Below are positions 55,950 to 64,000 of a stretch of DNA of 64,000 nucleotides, one piece after another; position 1 is the first letter of the stretch, and the number at the start of each line of letters is the position of its first letter. The position numbers and the translations under genes are program-made. Source of the DNA: Heterohyrax brucei (lineage: Eukaryota > Chordata > Mammalia > Hyracoidea > Procaviidae); assembly GCA_028571685.1 (NCBI GenBank), contig CM053158.1, forward strand, positions 56,636,001 to 56,700,000, in the 5' to 3' direction. The notes under the pieces are model-generated. The model did not search any database. It saw only the letters and a program-made list of their open reading frames with translations, and had not been told where the DNA came from.

Positions 55950-56830
55950 AGAAAACTAGAACTACCTCACAAGGAATTGAAATTGCAAATATTCAGAGTT
56001 ATCCAAAACTTGAAGCAGAAACCAGGCAAAAAACGAGAGGAAAAAAAATTGAAAAATTCTTGGAAAGTACAGGCCAAGTAATGGAAGCATTCAGGAAAAC
56101 AATACAAAGAAAAAGAAGCCCAAATCAATTCACAACTAGAAATCACATAAAAACAACACTTAGAAACACAAAAAGAAACAACAAGATATCAGAAATGGGC
56201 AGTGTCACAGAAGGGCTAAGGGGCAAGTTTGAAACTGTAAAACAGGATTGGCAAAAAAAAGACAAACATTTGCATACAACTCTGTTTAAGGAAAATTTAG
56301 AAAAAAGAACAAACAAAAATGAAGAAACCCAGAGCATTTTGTGGGATACACTTAAAAGCAAAAAAAATCTGTGAGTGTTCAGAGTTCCACAATAGAGGGA
56401 AAAAAACAGAAAACCAGCAAGGATCACTGAAGAACTGCTGACAGAAAATTTGCCTAACATTTTGAAAGATGAAAAGCTAACCATCCAAGAAGCTCAACAA
56501 ACTCATGTAGGATACAACCCAAAAGAAAACTATCAAGGTATATCATAACCAGGGTCATTAAAACCAAAGACAAAGGAAAAATTCTGAAAGTAATTTTTTT
56601 AAAAAGGTGTATACAGGAGAAACAACAAGCCTAAGCTCTGTTTACTCAGCAGAAACCATGCAGGCAAGAGGTCATGGGATGATATGTATAACATCTTGGA
56701 AGAAAAAGTTGTCAACCTAAGAAGGATATATCCTGTAAAACTCTCATTCAGACACAATGGTGAAATCAGGATATTTCTAGACAAATAGAAATTAAGGGTA
56801 TACAAAAAACAAAACCAAACTCACAAGAAT
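55950..56830 (+). pseudogene. L1 ORF1 pseudogene (copy 2)
   Basis: A 104-codon frame at 56060-56374 ends in 'RTNKNEETQSILWDTLKSKK', the coiled-coil end that corresponds to 'RNKKNEETLRSMWDSIKR' in the full-length L1. The C-terminal domain follows at about 56640-56815 in other frames ('GYILLRLTT' is the complementary-strand shadow). There are many stops. Confidence 0.65.
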
Positions 56831-57289
56831 TTAAAGGGAGGCTTTAGTTTGAGAACAAACAACATCAGACAAAGTGTGAATATAGGATGCAAGATTTCAC
56901 CATCCAGACACCAACCTAGGAAAGGACTGTCCAAAACAAAAAGAATTACAACAGGGAACCAGAGAGGTTAATCTGTAAATGACAGTGTAAGAACAAGAAA
57001 ATAAAAGAGGGAATAAATAGTGTAGATGTAGAACTTTTTAATGGAGTGGAAGGCAAGTGATAACAAATAATTACAGAATGATCCAAGCCTAAGAAAATAA
57101 AAGTAAATTTCAAGGCAAGTACAAAGAAAGTTAACAAACTTATTCATCAGAATTGAGAAGAAAAACAAAGTCTCAAAAAAAAATCTACAAAACATAATAA
57201 ATCCACAAATAAAAATAATTCAGCACAGCAGAGCAAGAAGAACAAAGAAAATGTCAGCACCACAAAAAAAAAACCACTACAGATAGACG

Positions 57290-57666
57290 ATGATAAACTC
57301 TCATCTGTCAACAGTTACACTGAACATAAACAGCCTAAGTGCACCCATAAAGAAACAGACAGCTACAGAGTAGATTTAAAAAACACGATCCATCAGTATT
57401 CTGTCTTTTATAAAGACACACCTTAGAAACAAAGACATAAATTTATTAGAAATCAAGGGATGAAAAAAAACATATCAATCAAATAGTTACCCCCAAAAAA
57501 GTATGAGTGGCAATACTAATCTCAAATAAAGTGTATTTAAAACAAAATTCAACAAAAAGACAAAGAATGGAATTGTATAATAATTAAAGGAAAGATCCAT
57601 CATAAAGACAGCAAAGATAGAGAAGCCCTAAAAGGCACAATCAGCCAACTTGACCTCATAAACATA
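57290..57666 (+). pseudogene. L1 ORF2 endonuclease start (copy 2)
   Basis: 'STVTLNINSLSAPIKKQT' and 'KTHLRNKDINLLEIKG' match the L1 endonuclease N-terminus. The TGA at 57461-57463 falls at the same tryptophan position as the TGA at 45960 in the full-length L1. The catalytic Glu of 'QETH' is lost ('IKTH'). The gene is cut by the mariner. Confidence 0.7.
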
Positions 57667-58877
57667 CAAGGTATAACAACTAAGTTTGTGAACTTACCAC
57701 CACACACTTACATTGGAGCACTGTACAAACAACTCAGTAAGGTTATGTAACCTTGGTATATTAGTGTCTCACGGCTATGTTTGTGTCGACATTTGGCAGT
57801 GTCTTGCCGAGTGGCATTTACTGTTGTTATTGCAAGTTTCTGTGTGCTGTCACGAGAATCTTGGAGCTCAGGTTAGAGCAATGAACAAATTTTAAGTTTC
57901 TTGTTAAACTTGGCAAGAGTGGAGGTGAAATGAGGGACATATTAGTTCAATCTTATGGAAATGATTCCACGAAGAAAACAGCAGTGTACAAATGTACAAA
58001 ACATTTTTCTGAGGGAAGAAAAAGTGTCACTGATGAAGAGAGACCAGGGCAGCCACTGACAAGTTGAACTGATGCAAACACTGCAAAATTCATCAAGTTG
58101 TGGGTCAAAATTGTCAGCTGACTGTGAGAAGTATAGCAGATCAAGTAAATATCGATAAAGAAACAGTTAAACTGAAAATCTTGGTATGGGAAAAATGTAT
58201 GCAAAAACAATCCCAAAAGAGGTCACAGATGAACAAAAACAAAGGAGAGTCAAAGTTTTCCGAGACCTTTTGGAAGGGCAAGATGATGTTTGGGGCCATG
58301 TTGTCACTGGTGATGAAACATGGTTGTAACCAATACGAAATGGAAAGAAAGCACTGAAGTGCCCAGTGGAAGTTAGCCAATTTGCCATGACTGAAAAAGC
58401 TATGTCAGTCCAAATCCATGTTGCTAACATTTTTGGACATCAGAGGGATTGTGCATTATGAATTTGTACCAACTGGACAGTTAACCAAGTTTACCGTTTT
58501 GAAGAACTGTAAAGGCTATCTGAAAAAATTAGATGGAAAGGACTTGAAATTTTCACCAAAACTCATGGCTCTTGCATCACTACAATGCACCAGCTCCCAC
58601 AGCACTGACCGAGGGAGGTTTTATCCAGTAAACAAATAACTATTGGAACACCCTCTCTACTCATCTGATAGACATCAAAGGTAATACGACAATAGCTCTG
58701 ATGGCCTTTCCAGAAAAAAAGTTCCAGAGTTTCTCTGAAGGGTGGACTAGGTGCTGGCATTGGTGCATAGCTTCCTGAGTGGAGAACTTTGAAGGTAACT
58801 GACCGTAGTGATATTCAGCAATGAGGTATGTTGCAATTTTTCTAGGATGAGTTCACAAACTTAATTGGCTGTCCTTA
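57667..58877 (+). mobile_element. mariner DNA transposon (copy 2)
   Basis: Terminal inverted repeats are seen: left 'aactaagtttgtgaactta' and right 'gagttcacaaacttaattgg'. TA dinucleotides flank both ends. Length is about 1.2 kb. It is related to the element at 3542-4852 but the ends differ by several bases, so they are separate old insertions of one family. Confidence 0.87.
57880..58790 (+). pseudogene. mariner transposase pseudogene (copy 2)
   Basis: Visible in broken frames are 'KHFSEGRKSVTDEERPGQP', the helix-turn-helix 'QLTVRSIADQVNIDKETVK', 'GDET' with the first catalytic Asp at 58312-58314, 'DIRGIVHYEFVPTGQ' and, at 58575-58600, 'HHYNAPAP'. The family has a catalytic Asp where the Tyr codon 58581-58583 stands, so the second catalytic residue is lost. 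A third is not identifiable. It cannot catalyse transposition. Confidence 0.83.
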
Positions 58878-58879
58878 TA

Positions 58880-60192
58880 AAGTAGAAAGACGCAACAATG
58901 ACGCACACCTTTCCTAACTGTAAAGCACTCACTATCCCCTTGTTCTATCTAAACAATTGCGTCTTGATCTATGTGCAGGTTGCTCATGAGCACAATTAAG
59001 TGTTCTGGAGTTCCCATGCTTCAGAATGTTGTTTGTAACTTGTTATGATCCACAGGGTCAAATACTTTTGCATATATAACAAAACACAGGTAAAAATAGA
59101 TCTGGTATTCTCTTCTTTCAGCTAGGGTCTACCTGGCATCCGTTATGACAACCCTGGTTGCATGCCCTATTCTGAATCCAGCCTGACTTTCCGGCAGTTC
59201 CCTGTCAATATACTGCTGCAGCTGATTTTGAGTGATCTTCAGCAAAATTTACTTGCATATGATAGTAATGATATTGTTCAATAATTTCTACATTCAGTTG
59301 GATCACATTTCTTGGGAATATATGTAAACACAGATCTCTTCCAGTCAGTTAGACAGGTAGCTAGCTGTCTTCCAAATTTCTTGGCATAGACAAGTGAATA
59401 CTTCCAGTACTGCAGTTGTTTGTTGAAACGTCTCAATGATATTCCATCAACTCCTGGAACCTCGTTTTTACACTTAGATCTTCAACGCTGCTTGAACTCG
59501 TCCTTTCAGTACCATCAGTTCCCGATCAGATGGTGCCTCCTGAAACGGTTGAACATAGACCAATTCTCTTTGGTATAATGACTGTGTTTTCCTTCTGTCT
59601 TCTTCTGGTGCTTCCTGTGTCGTTTAACATTTTCCCCTTAGAATCCTTCACAATGCAACTCAAGATTTCGATTTTTTCTTCAGTTCTTTCAGTTTGAGAA
59701 AAGCAGAACGTGTTCTTCCCTTTTGGTTTTCTGTTTCTAGCTCTTTGCACGTGTCATTATAATACTCTGACTTTTCAAATCACTCTTTGAAATCTTCAGT
59801 TCTTCTACCTCATCAATTCTTCTTTGTGCTTTATCTGCTCAACACTCAAGAGCGAAGATTCAGAGTTTCTTCTAATATCTGTTCTCTCTCTTCTGTCTTT
59901 TTAATGATGTCTTGCTTTCTTCATGCATGATGTCCTTGCTGCCATTCCACAATTCATCTGGTCATTGGTCAATAGTGTCACTGTGTCAAATTTGTTGTTG
60001 AGATGGTCTCTGAACTCTGTTGGGATATGCTCATGATCATAACTTTGCCTCTCGTAGACCTGTTATAAATTTCTTTAGTTTCAACTTGAACTTGCATCTG
60101 GGCGATTAGTGGTCTGTTCCACATTTGGCCCCTGGCCTTGTTCTGAATCTGTTCTGCCACTACACATGCTTCTATAACACTAATTAGCTCAC
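58880..60192 (-). mobile_element. RTE LINE interior, both ends missing
   Basis: 'tatccccttgttctatctaa', 'tgtgcaggttgctcatgagc', 'cagcctgactttccggcagt', 'ctgctgcagctgattttgag' and 'gatggtgcctcctgaaacgg' follow the order of the RTE at 23810-25100. The 3' part expected on the left is absent because the sequence begins directly at the mariner. The coding frames are broken. Confidence 0.8.
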
Positions 60193-60345
60193 TGTTGTTG
60201 TTACAATTGGTTGCCATGAAGTAGGTTCTGACTCATCGCAACCCCATGTATAATAAGAAGAAATGTTGCCTGTTCCTGCTCCATCTTCATGATCCTTGGT
60301 ATGCTCTAGTTCATTGTTGCAGCCCCTGTGCATTTTGAGTACCTA
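60193..60345 (-). mobile_element. RTE LINE 3' terminus fragment
   Basis: 'tgttgttacaattggttgcc' to 'tgttgcagcccctgtgcatt' is the complemented RTE 3' end, about 150 bases. It sits immediately right of the RTE interior piece but represents the opposite end of the element, so it is a separate insertion. Confidence 0.72.
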
Positions 60346-60813
60346 CAAAACTAGGCAGCTCATTTTCGACAGTATATTAGACAATATTATTCTTTTTACT
60401 TGTTTATGTTAGTTCACAGCATAAACTTACTTCTCTTCCCAAAACTTACACACAATTTGTTCTGTGACTTTATACTTAAAAAAAATGTATGAGAATTAAG
60501 CAATTTGTATAATTCAGTTTGAGTATCTTAGTGGGTCAGGATTTAAACATATAATTACTTTAAAAATAATAATTTGTTTTATAACAGAATTCACTCATGG
60601 TATCTTATGATTACAATATTGTGTGGAATTCAATGTTATATGCAGTTTCACTGCTATGATAACCTGCAAATGTGGGAGGTTGGGGGAGAAATGCTTCAAC
60701 TGTGAAAATGTTTTGTCTCTGAAGCATTCAAAAAATTTAGCTAGAATCTGTTGAAAAATTCTATCTATATGGATGACATTCATTCAGATATGTGTAATTT
60801 GACCAACAGATAT
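60346..60813. other. Unassigned DNA
   Basis: No gene or repeat is recognised. Confidence 0.4.
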
Positions 60814-60942
60814 AACCCACCGCCATTGAATTGGGTCCAACTCACAGCAACCCTAGAGGTCAGGATAGAACTGTCTCATAGAGTTTCCAAGGAGCACCTG
60901 GTGGATTTGAACCACCAATCTTTTGGTTAGCCGATATAGCTG
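60814..60942 (-). mobile_element. AfroSINE, short form, head damaged
   Basis: Tail 'gccattgaattgggtccaac', body 'gagtttccaaggagcacctg' and 'aatcttttggttagccgata'. The last 20 bases of the head are missing. Confidence 0.83.
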
Positions 60943-61247
60943 ATATAATACAGTAGAATTATATATTTGCAAGTCAAATATTTATGAATAAAATCACACT
61001 GTGGGTGTATCATGTAGGTCAGTTGATCTTCAAAGGAATCTTTATAAAGTGGCAACCAAAATATACATTATCTTTCTAAGCTAGACCACAGATTAATTTT
61101 CTATGCATCGAATTTTCTCAATAACACTACATTTTTATTAATACTTTTATTTTTAAAAGCTCTTTAGATTTGCAAAATAATTAAGCAGACAGTGCAGAGT
61201 TCTGATACGTTCCCCTGCATGTAGCTCTCCCTATTGTTTGCATATTA

Positions 61248-62299
61248 CGTTGTTGTTCTTGATAGGTGACTTTGAGTCCATTCTGACTCATAGCAAACCC
61301 ATGGGCAATAGTATAAGACACTACCCGATCTTGTGCCATCCTCACAGTCCTTTCTATGTTTGAGCCCATTGTGCATCCATTGTGTCTATCCATCTCCTTG
61401 AGAGTTTTCCTCTTTTTCTCTGACTCTCTACTTTACCAAACCTGCTATCCTTCTCCAGGCACTAGGCCCTTCTGAAAACCTGTATGAAGTCCTGTCATTC
61501 CTTCTTCTAAGTGCATTCTGGCTGTACCTCTTACAAGTCAGATTTGTTCTTTCTTCTGGCAATTAATATTTTTTGCCAACACCATAATTCAAAGGTGTCA
61601 ATACTTTAAAAAAAAACAAAAAACACTGGTATCAAGTTGATTCTGGCACTTAGGTCGTCCTTATTCATTATTCAGCAGTCACATGCATATGAAACAATTA
61701 AGACCACCATGGCTTGGATCAGGCACAACTTAGCCCTGAAAGTGGCCTTTGCTTTTCAACGCTTCAAAGAAATCTTGTGCAGGGGTTTGTCCAGTGCAAC
61801 ACGTCTCTCGATTTCTTGACTTCTGCTTCCATGGGAGTTCATTGTGGATCCAAGAAATGGATCCACAGTGAAATGAAATTCCTGACAACTTCAATCTTTT
61901 CTCCATTTATCAAGACGTTGCGTGTTGGTCCAGTCACAAGGATTTTTGTTTTCTTGATGTTGAGGTGTAATCCGTATTGAAGGCTTTCATCTTTGATCTT
62001 ATCAGTAACCGCTTCAAGTCCTCTTTGCTTTCAACAAGCTAAATTGTGACATTTGCCTATCACAAGTTGTTAATGAGTCTTCCTGCAATTCTGATGCTAT
62101 ATTCTTCTTCATATAGTCCAGCTCCTTGGATTATTTACTTAGCATACAGACTGAATAAATGTGGCCAAAGGATACAACCCTGGTGCACATCTTTCTTGAT
62201 ATGAAAGCATGCAGTGTCCCATAGTGCTGTTTAAACAACTGCCTCTTGGTCTATGAACATAATTAATTTTTCTGGAATTCCAGTTCTCTGCAAATATTG
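61248..62299 (-). mobile_element. RTE LINE, 5' truncated, with TSD
   Basis: It runs from the complemented 3' terminus ('cgttgttgttcttgatag') for 1.05 kb. A direct repeat TATTA lies at 61243-61247 and 62300-62304 on either side, a likely 5-base target duplication. 'gcttcaagtcctctttgctt' lies in the palm-adjacent region. Confidence 0.85.
61607..61652 (-). mobile_element. AfroSINE tail fragment inside RTE
   Basis: An A-rich run followed by 'cactggtatcaagttgattc' and 'tggcact' interrupts the RTE between 'ggtgtcaatacttt' and 'taggtcgtcctta'. It is a SINE truncated to about 45 bases. Confidence 0.65.
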
Positions 62300-63783
62300 T
62301 ATTAGGATGGTGCATTTGTTACAGTCATGAATCAATAGTGATACATTATTATTAACTAAAATCCTTACTTTATATTTCTTTCATTTTTATCTAATGTTCT
62401 TTTTCTGTTCCATGACCTCATCCACGACAAAGTATTATATTTAGTTGTCATGTCTCCTTTGGCTTCTTGTGGCAGCAGTATGTTTTCAGAGTTTTTTTCT
62501 GTTTGATGATCTTGACAGTTTTGAGGACTTCTAGTCCAGTACTTAATAGAATGTTCCTCTGTTGGACTTTGATGTTTTCCTCACAGTTAGACTGAAGCTG
62601 AGGGCTTTGGAGAGAAAGATAGCAGAGTTTAAGTGTTATTTTCACTACATTGCATTGAGGGTTCACGCTATCAACACACTTCTAGGCTATTGATGTGACC
62701 TTGATAACATGGATGAAATAGTGTTTGTCAGATTACTCTGCTGTTAACTTATTCTTTTTCTCCTCTCCACACTGTATTCTTGGGAAGGAAGTCACTATTA
62801 CAGCCCTCCCTGAATCGTTTAGAGTAAATCAGGTACACAACTTATTTGAAATTCTTCTGCATGAAAAATTTGTCTCTGAAAACCACTTATTAAGGTATCT
62901 AATCATTTATTACAGTCAAGTAGTACATTCTAGAAAGTGTACGTGAACACTGAATACGTAAACACTGAATCAGCCTTGCTTGTCTTCAGTTGGGAATTTT
63001 TTGCTGATCTGCACAAAAACCCGGAAATATTTCAAACAAATAAGAAATCTGCAAATAATACAAGCCAACTTTGTATCAGTAAGAATTTCTGGGTATCTTT
63101 TATGCTTTAGGTTTTAATCCACTACTATATTTTGTTGCTCAAATTGTTCTAGATTTGGCCCTTTAGAGCTCTTTCAATTGGCTCCTGTGTCCCTAGGACA
63201 TATCCCCACTGAGGCGAAGTGATATTGTGTTTGTTCATAGGTGTTGGATTTCAGTTTTAGTTATGGGTTATGTTGTGGGGGGTATTTTTGGAGGTGTTGT
63301 TTTGTTTTGTTTTTGAGATTACTTTCTAGCATTTTAAGATGTTTCAACTTGTGTATTTCATGTCCAAGTACCAAAAGAATTGGCCATTTCTCCAAGGAGT
63401 CCTTTTTTTAAAATTTTCTAAATTGTAAAATAATGTTAGAAGGCAAGATTCACAGACTAAATATACATACTACTAATTTTTATTTTCCTTCTTCTTGGTT
63501 TTTTTGTTTGTTTGTTCTTAGGTCCTCTCAATTGATGGAACAAAGAAATACACAATATGCATGAGTATGCAAAACCCTATTTATATATACATCTTTATGT
63601 AACAATCTGTATCTGTATTAAGTTAAACATGAGTTATTGCTGATATCTCCAGATTTAATCCAGTAGCCCACACATCATTATAGCCTTCTTCTCTTCTTCG
63701 TGTATTCCCACTCCAATTGTGAAGTATCTGGCTTTTAATATTTGTCATCCATTTGCTTAATTGTTAATTCTAATGGCAATACA

Positions 63784-63850
63784 AACAACAACAACAACAA
63801 CAAACTTACTGCTATTGAGTCGATACAAACTCATAGCAATCCTGTGAGTT
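63784..63850 (-). mobile_element. AfroSINE/RTE 3' terminus fragment
   Basis: 'aacaacaacaacaacaac' then 'ttactgctattgagtcgata' and 'caaactcatagcaatcctgt'. The part kept is the shared SINE/RTE tail, about 65 bases. Confidence 0.6.
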
Positions 63851-63878
63851 GGATGGGAATTACAATAAGGATGTATTT

Positions 63879-64000
63879 AAAAAAAAAAAACTGTTACCTT
63901 CTGGTCTATTCCAGTTCATGACAATCCTATGTGTTAGAGAGTAGAACTGTTCCATAGGGGTTTTTTGGATGTAATCTAGCAGATTGCCAGGCCTTTCTTT
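63879..64000 (-). mobile_element. AfroSINE, long form, cut by window end
   Basis: An A run is followed by 'ttctggtctattccagttca', then 'gagagtagaactgttccata' and the long-form insert 'ggatgtaatctagcagattg'. The head lies beyond the window. Confidence 0.75.

Larger units (their letters stand above)
54920..57666 (+). mobile_element. Older L1 (copy 2), 5' and 3' incomplete
   Basis: 5' UTR sequence from about 54950 ('tgtctcactatacttgcctt', 'tatgacatctatattccttc') matches 37930-38010 of copy 1. ORF1-like sequence lies at 55950-56830. The start of ORF2 is at about 57300-57660, where the mariner cuts in. The CT-rich tract before it corresponds to where a pyrimidine tract might extend in the 5' UTR. 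Confidence 0.72.
61140..63725 (-). mobile_element. Old L1M-type LINE 3' region, split by RTE
   Basis: The left piece (61140-61247, 'gcagacagtgcagagttctg', 'ccctattgtttgcatatta') and the right piece (62300-63725, 'tagttgtcatgtctcctttg', 'ttgacagttttgaggacttc', 'gttgctcaaattgttctaga', 'ttggctcctgtgtccctagg', 'aacatgagttattgctgat') are continuous in an antisense L1M-type sequence I recognise from other mammals. There is no coding. Confidence 0.65.

Noticed and set aside
1..64000. A host protein-coding gene or exon
   Set aside because: I looked for conserved domains flanked by splice signals and found none outside transposon coding regions. Short frames are at the level expected by chance. A single small exon could still escape notice.
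63784..64000. Two SINE pieces at the right end read as one interrupted copy
   Set aside because: Both contain the same tail region in the same orientation, so they are two insertions rather than halves of one.

Overview
This window is AT-rich intergenic or intronic DNA from a placental mammal. It contains no host gene that I can support. The repeat content points to Afrotheria, most likely an elephant or close relative. The diagnostic family is a tRNA-derived SINE present in about 30 pieces. It has A and B boxes, a '...tggggcagttctactctg...' body and a '...tatgagtcggaatcgactcgacggcaa...' type tail, which I recognise as AfroSINE. It is accompanied by an RTE/BovB-type LINE whose 3' end carries the same tail, by a 7.1-kb L1, and by old mammal-wide families (MIR, L2, MaLR LTRs, hAT-Charlie MITEs, L1M). 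The species call is from memory of these families and was not tested by a search.

Layout. Positions 1-3.5 kb hold an L1 3' tail, one SINE and unassigned DNA. At 3.5-4.9 kb is an almost complete mariner on the minus strand. The 5-14 kb stretch is a SINE-dense block with two MaLR LTRs, an L1M 3' end and a long L2 that has itself been hit by SINEs. At 14.7-15.6 kb there is an LTR-like element with duplicated octamer/CCAAT modules. The 16-20 kb stretch has two L1 3' ends. At 21.9-25.7 kb lie two RTE copies, one nearly complete. At 27-29.3 kb is a broken MaLR provirus on the minus strand with a plus-strand LTR placed in it. The 30-36.8 kb stretch mixes MIR, SINE and MaLR pieces, including a 74-bp direct duplication. 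At 36.85-39.8 kb is the 5' half of an older L1. At 41.5-50.8 kb is a four-layer nest: an L1M interrupted by an RTE, by a truncated L1 tail and by a full-length L1. At 54.3-54.9 kb there is a very long pure CCTT microsatellite with a CT-rich flank. The 54.9-57.7 kb stretch is a second copy of the older L1. It is followed by a second mariner (57.7-58.9 kb), RTE interior sequence (58.9-60.3 kb) and an antisense L1M split by another RTE (61.1-63.7 kb).

How the parts work together. The coding capacity is all retrotransposon or transposon, and all of it is broken. L1 ORF1/ORF2, RTE reverse transcriptase and mariner transposase are recognisable by motif but carry stops and frameshifts. The biologically coherent theme is parasitism. 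Two unrelated tRNA-derived SINE heads (the AfroSINE head and a tRNA-Gly-like head) are both joined to the 3' end of the RTE LINE, and the RTE tail is seen next to them in the same window. All recognised L1 copies that carry lineage-specific sequence lie on the plus strand, and all RTE pieces lie on the minus strand.
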